Shown here: piece after piece, positions 1 through 9,697 of the stretch
Layout of the letters: each line of letters begins with the position of its first letter
Position numbering within the stretch: position 1 is the first letter of the stretch
NCBI RefSeq assembly: GCF_030272705.1
Contig: NZ_JARFYM010000007.1
Coordinates: 168,425-232,424, forward strand
Reading direction: 5' to 3'
From: Rhizobium mayense
GTDB lineage: Bacteria > Pseudomonadota > Alphaproteobacteria > Rhizobiales > Rhizobiaceae
Length of the DNA: 64,000 nucleotides
Notes under the pieces: generated by a model
Seen by the model: the letters and a program-made list of their open reading frames with translations, nothing else
The model's database searches: none
Told to the model about the DNA's origin: nothing
Position numbers and translations under genes: made by a program

Positions 1-657
1 GCACCGAAGGGCGAGGCGCTGGAGCAGGCGATCAGCTACTGGAAGACGCTGAAGTCGGACGAAGGCGCTCACTACGATCGTATCGTCAAGCTCGACGCCG
101 CCAACCTGCCGCCGATCGTCTCCTGGGGTTCCTCGCCGGAAGACGTCGTGTCCGTTCAGGGCATCGTGCCGAACCCGGATGAAATCCAGGACGAGACCAA
201 GCGCGCCTCCAAGTGGCGTGCGCTCGACTACATGGGCCTGAAGCCGGGCACGCCGATGACCGAGATCAATGTGGATCGCGTCTTTATCGGTTCCTGCACC
301 AACGGCCGAATCGAGGATCTGCGCGCAGTCGCGAAGGTCGTCGAAGGCAAGACGGTGGCTGCGACGGTCGACGCCATGATCGTTCCGGGCTCCGGTCTTG
401 TAAAGGAACAGGCGGAAGCCGAAGGCCTCGACAAGATCTTCAAGGCGGCCGGCTTCGACTGGCGCGAGCCCGGCTGTTCCATGTGCCTGGCCATGAACGA
501 CGACCGCCTAAAGCCCGGCGAACGCTGCGCTTCGACCTCGAACCGCAACTTCGAAGGCCGCCAGGGCTTCAAGGGCCGCACGCATCTGGTATCGCCCGCC
601 ATGGCCGCAGCAGCTGCAATCGCGGGGCACTTCGTCGATATTCGCGAATGGAACTGA
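1..657 (+). CDS. leuC: 3-isopropylmalate dehydratase large subunit, C-terminal part (5' end outside window)
   Basis: Large subunit of isopropylmalate isomerase, which converts 2- to 3-isopropylmalate in leucine biosynthesis. The reading frame is open from base 1, so only about the last 218 residues are present. The aconitase-type iron-sulfur ligands are visible: the Cys of the GSCTNGR motif (encoded near 291-311) and the CSMC pair (near 475-486). The protein ends with the usual LeuC tail followed by TGA at 655-657. A strong terminator follows at once, so leuC ends its transcription unit here; leuD is not adjacent on this side. Family assignment is firm. Confidence 0.97.
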   Translation, partial: APKGEALEQAISYWKTLKSDEGAHYDRIVKLDAANLPPIVSWGSSPEDVVSVQGIVPNPDEIQDETKRASKWRALDYMGLKPGTPMTEINVDRVFIGSCTNGRIEDLRAVAKVVEGKTVAATVDAMIVPGSGLVKEQAEAEGLDKIFKAAGFDWREPGCSMCLAMNDDRLKPGERCASTSNRNFEGRQGFKGRTHLVSPAMAAAAAIAGHFVDIREWN

Positions 658-680
658 TCGGCTTCGATTGATTGAATGCA

Positions 681-708
681 AAAGGCGGCTTCTGGGCCGC
701 CTTTTTTG
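681..708 (+). terminator. Rho-independent terminator of leuC
   Basis: A nine-base-pair stem (681-689 with 696-704, AAAGGCGGC/GCCGCCTTT) closes a six-base loop and runs into a T tract. It lies 24 bases after the leuC stop codon. Confidence 0.9.
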
Positions 709-740
709 TCTGCTACCAAAAATCTCTGCCCAATAGCCTT

Positions 741-1643
741 CTATCCTCTCGACACGACTGCCGGGCGTTCGGTGGGCGCTGATTTGCCGCGGGAAGGAAC
801 CTGCTGTGCACGCTGGCTGAGCCAGACGCTGCCAAGCACGGTGGCGATGCCCAGGAACTGTATCGGGCTCAATCGCTGGTCCAGCACCCACCAGCCGAGG
901 ATCACGGCGGTCGTCGGGCTGAGAAAGCCGAGCGGCGAGACGACGGACGGCTCCAGGCGCGACAGGCCGCGAAACCAGAGCATATAGGTGAGCGCTGCTC
1001 CAATCAGGCCGAGATAGGCAAAACCCAAAAGATTGGCGGCGGTCGGAAAGGGAAGCGGAGGCTCCATCGCCAGGGTAAAGGGCAACAACAAGAAGCCTCC
1101 GGCCGTCAATTGCCAGGCGGTGAACGTGAGCGGCGATACATCGGGCCGCCAGCGGCGGCTGAGTACGGTGCCGGCCGCCATGGAGACGGCACCGCCGATA
1201 CCAGCCGCGATGCCGACCGGATCAAGCGTCGCCTTCGGCGTGAGAATGAGGAGCGCGACGCCGACGATACCGGCCATCGCCGCGACGATGGAAAGGCCGC
1301 GAATCGGCGAACCGAGCAGGAACCGGGCCAGCACGAGGACGATGAGCGGCTGAATCGCGCCGACAGTGGCCGCCACGCCGCCCGGCAGCCGGTATGCGGA
1401 TATGAACAACATCCACCAGAAAATCGAGAAATTCAGCGCGCCGAGGACGAGCGATCTCGCCCACCATATGCCGTGCGGCAATCGCCGGACGACCGCGAGC
1501 AGAAGCAGCCCGGCGGGCAATGCGCGCAACATGGCGACCGTCAGAGGATAGCCGGCCGGCAGAAGCTCGGTCGTCACCAGATAGGTGCTGCCCCAAATGG
1601 TCGGCGCGATTGCCGTCAGCAACAGATCAAAATTGCGCCTCAC
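741..1643 (-). CDS. EamA/DMT-family transporter
   Basis: A 300-residue inner-membrane protein with about ten hydrophobic segments arranged as two EamA repeats, typical of the drug/metabolite transporter superfamily (YedA/RhaT-like exporters). The GTG at 1641-1643 is the start; the residues that follow (MRRNFDLLLTAIAPTIWGST) match the family N terminus. It is divergent from a MarR gene, with two palindromes between the starts, so it is the likely target of that regulator. The substrate cannot be read from the sequence. Exporters paired with MarR regulators often remove small aromatic or antibiotic compounds, but that is inference. Confidence 0.88.
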   Translation of the reverse strand: MRRNFDLLLTAIAPTIWGSTYLVTTELLPAGYPLTVAMLRALPAGLLLLAVVRRLPHGIWWARSLVLGALNFSIFWWMLFISAYRLPGGVAATVGAIQPLIVLVLARFLLGSPIRGLSIVAAMAGIVGVALLILTPKATLDPVGIAAGIGGAVSMAAGTVLSRRWRPDVSPLTFTAWQLTAGGFLLLPFTLAMEPPLPFPTAANLLGFAYLGLIGAALTYMLWFRGLSRLEPSVVSPLGFLSPTTAVILGWWVLDQRLSPIQFLGIATVLGSVWLSQRAQQVPSRGKSAPTERPAVVSRG

Positions 1644-1659
1644 GTCAAACCTCCCAAAT

Positions 1660-1704
1660 TTATCTCGACCTCAAGATAATCCGAAATGTCTTGACGTCAA
1701 GATA
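1660..1704. promoter_or_regulatory. Twin MarR-type operators between the DMT exporter and marR genes
   Basis: Two 18-bp inverted repeats of one consensus lie 26 bp apart, centre to centre. They are TATCTCGACCTCAAGATA at 1661-1678 and TGTCTTGACGTCAAGATA at 1687-1704. The half-site is TATCTTGA. The second copy has one mismatch between arms and the first has two. Their place between divergent starts and their MarR-like size suggest autoregulation and repression of the exporter. Confidence 0.75.
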
Positions 1705-1725
1705 AATTCGTGGCGAGTTCTTGCC

Positions 1726-2232
1726 ATGGATCGCATCGACAAAATTCTCGCCCAATGGCGCCGCGAACGGCCCGATCTCAACACCGGCCCGATGGGGTTG
1801 ATCGGCCGCATCAGGAACCTAGCCCACCATCTCAGCCGAGAAATGGACAGGACTTTCGCGCAATTCGGATTGAACGGTGCAACCTTCGACGTACTGGCCA
1901 CCCTGCGCCGCTCGGGAGCGCCCTATGCCCTCTCCCCCAGCGATCTGATGGCCGCAATGATGGTTGCCTCGGGCACCATGACCAATCGCATCGATCAGCT
2001 GGAAAAGGCCGGTCTCGTCGCCCGCAGCACCAATCCTGAGGACGGCCGCAGCCTTCTGGTGTCGTTGACCGAAAAGGGCTTTGCGCTGATCGATAGCGCG
2101 GTGGCCGCGCATGTCGAGACGCAGGCCCGCCTCGTCTCAGGCCTATCGGAAGAAGAGAAAGCGGCGTTGAACGCGCTGCTTGGTAAATATTTAGCCGGCT
2201 TCGAGGCCTCGATGCTGGACAAAACGTCGTAG
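1726..2232 (+). CDS. MarR-family transcriptional regulator
   Basis: A winged-helix regulator of 168 residues. A longer frame is open upstream, but the ATG at 1726 is chosen because the operators would otherwise lie inside the coding region and because MDRIDKILAQWRRERPDL is a typical MarR N-terminal helix. The wHTH covers roughly residues 50-120, with the wing carrying NPEDGRSLLVSLTEKG, the conserved D-x-R of MarR proteins. It is divergent from the DMT exporter, whose control region holds two matching palindromes. The ligand is unknown. Confidence 0.9.
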   Translation: MDRIDKILAQWRRERPDLNTGPMGLIGRIRNLAHHLSREMDRTFAQFGLNGATFDVLATLRRSGAPYALSPSDLMAAMMVASGTMTNRIDQLEKAGLVARSTNPEDGRSLLVSLTEKGFALIDSAVAAHVETQARLVSGLSEEEKAALNALLGKYLAGFEASMLDKTS

Positions 2233-2306
2233 GTTGGACCTCCGGTAGAAGCGGGGCGAGCGCCACGCCTCGACATCGAAAGCGGCCTACGGGACCGCCC
2301 TCGGGC

Positions 2307-3044
2307 TCAGTATTCCTGACGGGTTGGCCTGAACAGGATTTCGTTGATGTCCACGTCTTCAGGCTGGCTCATGGCAAATGCAACCATGTTCGCGAAGGAA
2401 TCGGCGGGAATGGCAAGCTCGTAGACCTTCCGGACACGCTCGGCGACATCGGGTTCGGTGATGCTGTCGGGAAGTTCGGTTGCGACCGCACCGGGTGAAA
2501 TGATGGTGGTTCGGATGTTATAAGGTTTGATCTCCTGCCGCAGTCCCTCGGAGATCACACGCACGCCATGCTTCGTCGCGGCGTAAACCGCTCCTCCCGG
2601 ATTGACCTTGTGGCCAGCTACCGAGGAGACGTTGATGATGTGGCCGCTCTTCTGCTCCTTCATGTGGGGCAGCGCGGCGCCGATGCCGTAGAGCACGCCC
2701 TTCAGGTTCACATCGATCGTGCGATCCCAATCCTCCACCTTGCAGCGCTCCAAAGGAGAATGCGGCATCAGCCCGGCATTGTTGATGATGACATCGATGC
2801 GGCCGTGGAGTTTTACCGCCTGGTCCACGAGGCGCTTGACCTGCTCGAACCGTGTCACATCGGTCTGCAGGACTGCTTGCGGATCCAAGGAAAGCTCCTC
2901 GGCGAGAGCCTGCAGGCGATCAAGGCGACGCGCACCGACCACCAATTTGGCCCCGTGCTTCGCCAAGCGACGGGCAGCAGCCTCGCCGAGGCCGCTGCTT
3001 GCTCCGGTTATGACAACAACTTTGTCCCTGATACCGTGAGTCAT
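2307..3044 (-). CDS. Short-chain dehydrogenase/reductase
   Basis: A 245-residue classical SDR. The N-terminal [15 protein letters not shown] is the nucleotide-binding TGxxxGxG motif, NNAG follows near residue 88, and the active-site Y-x-x-x-K is YAATK near residue 155. The ending resembles YdfG/serine-3-dehydrogenase-type NADP enzymes. The start has a strong GGAAGAGGAC ribosome site. It is the last gene of a minus-strand operon after a cupin and an aldo/keto reductase (29-bp gap), divergent from a LysR gene. The substrate is not deducible. Confidence 0.92.
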   Translation of the reverse strand: MTHGIRDKVVVITGASSGLGEAAARRLAKHGAKLVVGARRLDRLQALAEELSLDPQAVLQTDVTRFEQVKRLVDQAVKLHGRIDVIINNAGLMPHSPLERCKVEDWDRTIDVNLKGVLYGIGAALPHMKEQKSGHIINVSSVAGHKVNPGGAVYAATKHGVRVISEGLRQEIKPYNIRTTIISPGAVATELPDSITEPDVAERVRKVYELAIPADSFANMVAFAMSQPEDVDINEILFRPTRQEY

Positions 3045-3073
3045 GTCCTCTTCCTTTCCGGCTTGTATGCCGC

Positions 3074-4475
<1,402 letters not shown>

Positions 4476-4596
4476 CTTCGTCCTCTACCCGAAAGGCAGC
4501 ACAATGAATTCGGCCGCTGATGGGCGAGATTTAGCGCGTGTGATTGATAGCGATTAGATGGTAAAATTGGCAAAGGCCTATGAGAAAGATTCATGA

Positions 4597-5490
4597 ATGC
4601 CGCGTCAGCCCGTGAATGATCTAATTGCTTTCCTCGCCGTCGCGCGGGAACAGAGCTTCACTAAAGCGGCCGCAAAACTCGGGGTTTCGCAATCGGCGCT
4701 AAGCCATACCATCCGGGGACTTGAGGCTCGTCTGGGGCTTAGGCTGCTGATGCGCACCACGCGCAGCGTCTCGCCGACCGAAGCCGGAGAGCGGCTGCTG
4801 GTGACCATAGGTCCCCGCTTTGACGAGATCGAAAATGAATTGGCCGCGCTTAGCGAATTCCGCGAAAAGCCGGCGGGAACCATTCGCATCACAGCCGGTG
4901 AGCACTCGGCCGAAACCATCCTCTGGCCGGCCCTGGAGACGTTGCTACCGCAATATCCGGACGTCAATGTCGAGATTATCGTCGATTACGGACTGACCGA
5001 TATCGTCGCCGAACGGTACGACGCGGGCGTGCGACTGGGCGAACAGGTGGCAAGAGACATGATCGCGGTTCGCATCGGCCCGGATATGCGCATGGCTGTC
5101 GTCGGCGCTCCCACGTACTTTGAGAATCGGCCGAAACCGCGGACACCGCAGGACCTGACCGATCACATTTGCATCAACCTGCGTCTGCCGACCTACGGCG
5201 GCATCTACGCCTGGGAGTTCGAGAAGGACGGGCGGGAACTGAAGGTGCGAGTCGAGGGCCAGCTAGTGTTCAACAACATCGCGCTCAGGCTGAACGCCGC
5301 CTTGGCTGGTTTGGGCCTGGCTTACCTTCCGGAAGACGTGGTGCGGCCCTATCTTCACGACGGGAGGCTGGTCAGGGTACTCGAGGATTGGTGCCCGCCA
5401 TTTGCGGGATATCATCTCTACTATCCGAGCCGGCGGCAGGCCTCACCGGCCTTCGCTCTGGTCGTAAATGCCCTTCGCCACCGTGTTTGA
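4597..5490 (+). CDS. LysR-family transcriptional regulator
   Basis: A 297-residue LysR protein. The N-terminal helix-turn-helix contains FTKAAAKLGVSQSALSHTIRGLE, a standard LTTR recognition helix, followed by a substrate-binding domain of type 2 periplasmic fold. It belongs to the AaeR/DmlR-like subgroup by its RTTRSVSPTEAGERLL linker. It is divergent from the cupin-AKR-SDR operon across a 121-bp AT-richer gap that must hold both promoters, so it probably controls that operon. The inducer is unknown. Confidence 0.92.
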   Translation: MPRQPVNDLIAFLAVAREQSFTKAAAKLGVSQSALSHTIRGLEARLGLRLLMRTTRSVSPTEAGERLLVTIGPRFDEIENELAALSEFREKPAGTIRITAGEHSAETILWPALETLLPQYPDVNVEIIVDYGLTDIVAERYDAGVRLGEQVARDMIAVRIGPDMRMAVVGAPTYFENRPKPRTPQDLTDHICINLRLPTYGGIYAWEFEKDGRELKVRVEGQLVFNNIALRLNAALAGLGLAYLPEDVVRPYLHDGRLVRVLEDWCPPFAGYHLYYPSRRQASPAFALVVNALRHRV

Positions 5491-5522
5491 AGAGACTTCA
5501 ATTTTGACGCTGTTATGAAGCG

Positions 5523-5552
5523 AAAAGGGCTCGGAGTGTTAACTCCGAGCCC
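5523..5552 (-). terminator. Terminator after the aldo/keto reductase gene
   Basis: A perfect 11-bp stem (5527-5537 with 5542-5552, GGGCTCGGAGT/ACTCCGAGCCC) with a four-base loop. Read on the minus strand it runs into CTTTTCG, so it best serves the minus-strand reductase gene. It may also stop plus-strand transcripts from the LysR gene, although there is no T tract on that side. Confidence 0.75.
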
Positions 5553-5594
5553 CTGAATACTGCGCGGAAAGTGTCCCCTCCGCAATTCCATCCA

Positions 5595-6425
5595 TCAGAA
5601 GCTTGCTTTTACCGGGTCCGGGCCGATGCGTCCGCCGGCAGAATCGAGTTTCGCAATTTCGGCGAGATCCTCGGCGTCGAGTTTGAAGTCGAACACCTTG
5701 AAGTTCTCTTCGATGCGGCTCGGCGTCACCGACTTCGGGATGACGATCAGGCCGTTGTCCATGTGCCAGCGGATGACGATCTGAGCCGGCGTGCGGCCGT
5801 GCTTGGCGGCAACCTCGCCGATCACAGCATTGCCGAGAAGCTTGCCCTGGCCGAGCGGGCTCCAGGATTGCGTCTTGATGCCGAGCTTGTCGTGGACCTC
5901 ACGCAAGGCCTTCTGCTGGAAGGTCGGGTGCAATTCGATCTGGTTGAGCACCGGGGTAACGCCGGTTTCGCCGATGATGCGGTCCAGATGCTCCTTGGCG
6001 AAATTGGAGACGCCGATCGAGCGAGCACGCCCCTCTTCCTTGATGCGAAGGAATGCCTTCCAGGTATCGAGATAACGGCCGCGATGAGCCGAAGGCCAGT
6101 GGATCAGGTAGAGGTCGACATAATCGGTGCCGAGCCGCTTCAGGCTTTCATCGAACGCCTTCAGGGTCGAGTCGAAACCCTGGGCTTCATTCCAGAGCTT
6201 TGTGGTCAGGAAAATGTCCTTGCGGGCGACGCCGGACTGGCGCATGCCTTCGCCCACGCCATCTTCATTGGCATAAATGGCAGCCGTGTCGACATGACGA
6301 TAGCCAGCCTTCAATGCCGTGCTGACGGCCAAGGGCGCCACGTTTTCCGGCGTTTGCCAGACGCCGAGGCCGATCTGTGGGATGGAATTGCCGTCGTTGA
6401 AAGTGATTGTCGGTTGAGTGGTCAC
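5595..6425 (-). CDS. Aldo/keto reductase, 2,5-diketo-D-gluconate reductase type
   Basis: A 276-residue NADPH-dependent reductase of the AKR5 group (DkgA/DkgB-like). Visible features are the opening GNSIPQIGLGVWQ, the active-site Asp/Tyr stretch GYRHVDTAAIYANEDGVG, the Lys in FLTTKLWN, the catalytic His in LIHWPSAH, and the cofactor motif IPKSVTPSRIEENF. The start is GTG at 6423-6425, supported by a GGAG seven bases upstream. It is a monocistronic gene ending in a clear terminator. A perfect 15-bp palindrome lies about 110 bases upstream. Confidence 0.92.
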   Translation of the reverse strand: MTTQPTITFNDGNSIPQIGLGVWQTPENVAPLAVSTALKAGYRHVDTAAIYANEDGVGEGMRQSGVARKDIFLTTKLWNEAQGFDSTLKAFDESLKRLGTDYVDLYLIHWPSAHRGRYLDTWKAFLRIKEEGRARSIGVSNFAKEHLDRIIGETGVTPVLNQIELHPTFQQKALREVHDKLGIKTQSWSPLGQGKLLGNAVIGEVAAKHGRTPAQIVIRWHMDNGLIVIPKSVTPSRIEENFKVFDFKLDAEDLAEIAKLDSAGGRIGPDPVKASF

Positions 6426-6535
6426 AATATGTCTCCAAAGGACTTGGGAGTGGATGGAGTGAAGGCGTGAATTGAACCCGGGCGGAGGCCCCGGATTTCC
6501 CTGCGCGCATCGCAGCCGCTCGCGCCGGTCGGAAG

Positions 6536-6550
6536 CCTATATAATATAGG
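6536..6550. promoter_or_regulatory. Perfect AT-rich palindrome upstream of the AKR gene
   Basis: CCTATATAATATAGG is a perfect inverted repeat around a central A. It lies between the stop of the YkuD gene and the start of the aldo/keto reductase gene, both on the minus strand, where a promoter for the reductase is expected. It could be an operator; no regulator gene is adjacent. Confidence 0.4.
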
Positions 6551-6581
6551 ATTACAGGATTATCACCCCAGAGCGCACATA

Positions 6582-7130
6582 TCAGATCACACGAACAGTT
6601 GTTCCCCGGCGGAAAAAGCGGATGAGCCGCTGCATGTCCTTGAGGCTGACGGCGACGCAGCCGGCGGTCGGCTCGTATCCGGGTTTGATTAGATGGAAGA
6701 AGATCGCCGAGCCGCGATGGCGACGGCGCGAACTGATATTCCAGTCGAGTACCAGACAGATGTCATAGAGCCCGTCGCGTCGCAGCATCTCCTCATGGCT
6801 TGGCTTGAACGGCGCTTTGACAAGCCTGTTGTAATTGGGATTGTTGGGCTCGTCACACCAGAGCATGTCCTTACGAATCCGCCGCATCTGCAAAGGCGTC
6901 TCCAGAAAGGGGACATGATCGCCGCGGATAAAACCATAAAGCAGCTTCATTGCAGCGATCGGCGTCGCGCCATCCCCTTCCCGCTTTACCGCCCTGCGTC
7001 CCGATCGGCCGATCGCAGCCGGCATCGTCAAGGCACCAATCTGTATCAGTGCGCGCGTCGATTTTCCCGGCGCGGGACGAACGACGATGGTCGAAACGGC
7101 CCGCCTGCCGCCTGCCCTTGCCTTTTCCAT
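6582..7130 (-). CDS. YkuD-type L,D-transpeptidase domain protein
   Basis: A protein of about 182 residues that is almost entirely an L,D-transpeptidase catalytic domain. The conserved parts are the strand HRGSAIFFHL and the catalytic segment TAGCVAVS, containing the active-site Cys. Such enzymes form 3-3 cross-links or attach proteins to peptidoglycan. No convincing signal peptide is visible, so the site of action is uncertain; the family contains many short cytoplasm-starting members annotated only as YkuD proteins. The ATG at 7130 with GAGGA just before it is preferred over a GTG nine bases upstream. Confidence 0.85.
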   Translation of the reverse strand: MEKARAGGRRAVSTIVVRPAPGKSTRALIQIGALTMPAAIGRSGRRAVKREGDGATPIAAMKLLYGFIRGDHVPFLETPLQMRRIRKDMLWCDEPNNPNYNRLVKAPFKPSHEEMLRRDGLYDICLVLDWNISSRRRHRGSAIFFHLIKPGYEPTAGCVAVSLKDMQRLIRFFRRGTTVRVI

Positions 7131-7278
7131 TTTCCTCACATGTTTTTGCTTTGCGCGTGATTTCGTTTGAAATCATAGCAGTTTCAATTGGACGACCAAG
7201 CCTGAGCAGCCTCATGACTTGCTAAAAATGCAATTTGGCGTAGGACTTAGAGCTAGAGAACACGAGGATCGCAACGGC

Positions 7279-7962
7279 ATGACCGCACGCACCATTCTGC
7301 TGGTGGACGATGACAACGACCTGCGCGAAATGCTGGTCGAGCAATTATCGCTTTATGAGGAATTTACGGTTCTGCAGGAGGCGACCGCCGGCAAAGGCGT
7401 GCAGGCCGCTCGCGCCACCCCCGTCGATCTCCTGATCATGGATGTCGGCCTGCCCGATATGGACGGCCGCGAAGCGGTGAAGCTGCTGCGCAAGAACGGC
7501 TTCAAGGCCCCGATCATCATGCTGACGGGTCACGATACAGATTCCGACACCATCCTCGGCCTCGAAGCCGGCGCCAACGACTATGTCACCAAGCCCTTCC
7601 GCTTTGCCGTGCTGCTTGCCCGCATCCGCGCGCAGTTGCGCCAACACGAGCAGAGCGAAGACGCGACCTTCACTGTTGGTCGCTATCTCTTCAAGCCGAG
7701 CCAGAAGCTGCTGACCACGGAAGATGGCCAGAAGATCCGTCTGACGGAGAAGGAAGCGGCGATCATCCGCTATCTCTACCGCGCCGACCAGAAGGTCGTC
7801 ACGCGCGACATCCTTCTCGAAGAAGTCTGGGGCTACAATTCCGGCGTCACCACCCACACGCTGGAAACCCATGTCTACCGGCTGCGCCAGAAAATCGAGC
7901 GCGATCCCTCCAACGCCGAAATCCTGGTCACGGAAAACGGCGGCTACAAGATCATTCCATAG
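7279..7962 (+). CDS. OmpR/PhoB-family response regulator
   Basis: A 227-residue response regulator. The receiver domain has the acidic pair in LLVDDDND, the phosphoacceptor Asp55 in LLIMDVGLPD, the conserved Thr (MLTGHD) and Lys (VTKPFR). The C-terminal winged helix ends in YKIIP. Starting at ATG 7279 places the receiver at the N terminus as in the family. No histidine kinase gene is adjacent; the next gene, 10 bases downstream, encodes a cyclic-nucleotide-binding protein and is probably co-transcribed. The partner kinase must be elsewhere. Confidence 0.92.
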   Translation: MTARTILLVDDDNDLREMLVEQLSLYEEFTVLQEATAGKGVQAARATPVDLLIMDVGLPDMDGREAVKLLRKNGFKAPIIMLTGHDTDSDTILGLEAGANDYVTKPFRFAVLLARIRAQLRQHEQSEDATFTVGRYLFKPSQKLLTTEDGQKIRLTEKEAAIIRYLYRADQKVVTRDILLEEVWGYNSGVTTHTLETHVYRLRQKIERDPSNAEILVTENGGYKIIP

Positions 7963-7972
7963 GCAACAAGAG

Positions 7973-8428
7973 ATGGCGCTCAATGACGATATCCGTCTGC
8001 TGTCGCAACTGCCGCTGTTCCACGGCATGGGCGACGAGCCGTTGCGGCTGATCGCCTTCGGCGCCGACCGCCGCCATGTCGCGGCCGGCCTGACACTCTT
8101 CCGGGAAAAATCGCCCGCCGAATGCGCCTATGTCGTCACTCGCGGCAGTTTCGAGCTGAGCACCGTCGATGCCGCCGGGCAGCCGCATGTCGAAGCGACC
8201 GTGCAAGCCGGCACCATGCTCTCGGAACTGGCGCTGGTGACGCTGGTGGAGCGCAAATATACCGCGGTGGCGCTGGAGGACTCCGATGTCATCCGCATCA
8301 CACGCGCCCTGTTTCTCCGGCTGATAGAGGAATATCCCGACGCCGGCCTCCTCATCCAAAACCGCGTCCGCGAAAATTTCTCCATCCTCGCCAAGCAGGC
8401 TGCGGCCTTGCTGCATCGGTTTTCCTGA
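7973..8428 (+). CDS. Cyclic nucleotide-binding domain protein without HTH
   Basis: A 151-residue protein that is a single CAP-type cNMP-binding beta-roll (roughly residues 10-125) plus a short helical tail. The roll glycines and the AEATVQAGTMLSELALV-like phosphate-binding cassette position are recognisable, but the usual Arg of the cassette is not clear, so nucleotide binding is uncertain. There is no DNA-binding domain, unlike Crp/Fnr proteins. It lies 10 bases after the response regulator gene and probably shares its transcript, which suggests a role as a signalling accessory. Confidence 0.85.
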   Translation: MALNDDIRLLSQLPLFHGMGDEPLRLIAFGADRRHVAAGLTLFREKSPAECAYVVTRGSFELSTVDAAGQPHVEATVQAGTMLSELALVTLVERKYTAVALEDSDVIRITRALFLRLIEEYPDAGLLIQNRVRENFSILAKQAAALLHRFS

Positions 8429-8453
8429 GATTCCAGCCTTGGCGGTTGCTGAG

Positions 8454-8650
8454 CCATGAGGCCGACCCTCCTGGTTCGAGGCTCCGGCCTTTGGCCTGCG
8501 CACCTCACCATGAGGGCGGGGCGAGCTTCTTCCTCACCATCACGGCTGATCGTCTCGACCAGCCCCGAGATTCGCACCACCTCATCCTGAGGCACCTTGA
8601 CGCTGGAGCGTCAGTGGAAGCGGCGAGGCCTCGAAGGATCGCGGTAGGCC
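8454..8650. repeat. Degenerate rhizobial intergenic mosaic-type repeat
   Basis: This gap between the cNMP protein and xthA carries short inverted blocks typical of rhizobial intergenic repeats (RIME-like): ACCTCACCATGAGG, CCTCATCCTGAGGCACC and GAGGCCTCGAAGGATCG. It has no credible gene. Identification rests on resemblance to known rhizobial elements and was not verified by a search. Confidence 0.5.
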
Positions 8651-8687
8651 CCATGGCCAGCGGAACTCTTGAACTCACCCTAATATC

Positions 8688-9491
8688 TCAGAGATTGAAA
8701 TGCGCGGTCACCGGCACATGGTCGGACGGGCGATCCCAACCGCGTGCCGCCTTCAGGATGTCGATGCGCTGCAGAAGCGGGCCGAGATCGGATGATGACC
8801 AGATATGGTCGAGACGACGACCGCGATCAGCCGCTTCCCAATCCTTGGCGCGATAGCTCCACCAGGTATAAAGCTTCTCGCTTTCCGGCACCTGCTGGCG
8901 CATCAGATCTAGCCAGGCGCCGCGCTTCATCACCTCGATCAACCCGTCGGTTTCGATCGGCGTATGGCTGACGATCTTCAGCAATTGCTTGTGCGACCAG
9001 ACGTCATGCTCGAGCGGCGCGATGTTGAGATCGCCAACGAGGATCGCCGAGGTGTTCGGCTCGGCATTGGCATGCAGTCGCTTCATCTCCTCGATGAAGT
9101 CGAGCTTATGGCCGAACTTGGGATTGATCGTCCGATCCGGCTCGTCGCCGCCGGCCGGGACGTAGAAATTATGCAGCCGGATGCGTCGGCTGCCGCGATG
9201 GAAGATCGCCGAGATGTGGCGGGCATCGCCGACGTTGCAATAATCCTGCCGATGGTCCTCGGTCAACGGAATGCGCGAAGCGATGGCGACACCATGATAG
9301 CCCTTCTGGCCATGGACGATGATGTGCTCGTAGCCCAGTGCCCTCAGCGGCGACAGCGGGAAGAGCTCGTTCGGGACCTTGGTCTCCTGCAGACAGAGAA
9401 TATCGGGCCGGTGCTGCATCACGAATTGCTCGATGATCGGCATGCGCAGCCGCACCGAATTGATGTTCCAAGTCGCAATCGAAAATCCCAT
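8688..9491 (-). CDS. xthA: Exodeoxyribonuclease III
   Basis: A 267-residue AP endonuclease/3'-5' exonuclease of base excision repair. It opens MGFSIATWNINSVRLR, carrying the metal-site Asn, followed by the metal-binding Glu in CLQETKVP, the active-site NFYVPAGG and GDLNIAP motifs, and the C-terminal RLDHIWSS and SDHVPV segments with the catalytic Asp-His pair. Length and motif order match the family. It is a single gene preceded by a palindromic repeat and by the lolA-ftsK block on the same strand. Confidence 0.95.
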   Translation of the reverse strand: MGFSIATWNINSVRLRMPIIEQFVMQHRPDILCLQETKVPNELFPLSPLRALGYEHIIVHGQKGYHGVAIASRIPLTEDHRQDYCNVGDARHISAIFHRGSRRIRLHNFYVPAGGDEPDRTINPKFGHKLDFIEEMKRLHANAEPNTSAILVGDLNIAPLEHDVWSHKQLLKIVSHTPIETDGLIEVMKRGAWLDLMRQQVPESEKLYTWWSYRAKDWEAADRGRRLDHIWSSSDLGPLLQRIDILKAARGWDRPSDHVPVTAHFNL

Positions 9492-9516
9492 GCACAGACC
9501 CCTGCCTTCAATCCCG

Positions 9517-9570
9517 CTAGAGCATCCCGCCTTCAGGTGGAATCACCTGCAAGCGGATAAGATGCTCTAG
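9517..9570. repeat. Dispersed 54-bp palindromic repeat, copy 1
   Basis: Outer arms CTAGAGCATC (9517-9526) and GATGCTCTAG (9561-9570) are exact inverted repeats, and an inner CAGGTG/CACCTG pair lies at 9534-9549. A second copy with only a few changes is at 55901-55951, so this is a mobile or repeated rhizobial intergenic element rather than a terminator. Confidence 0.8.
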
Positions 9571-9697
9571 ATTCAAATGATTAGAGCGACCTTTGTGCGT
9601 TCAGGCGAACGCACGACGCCCTAGGGGTTTAGCCCGACAGGAAAGAAAAAGGAAGATCATTCAACGTCTTCGCTCGATGTTGAAGCAGGGAAGAGAA

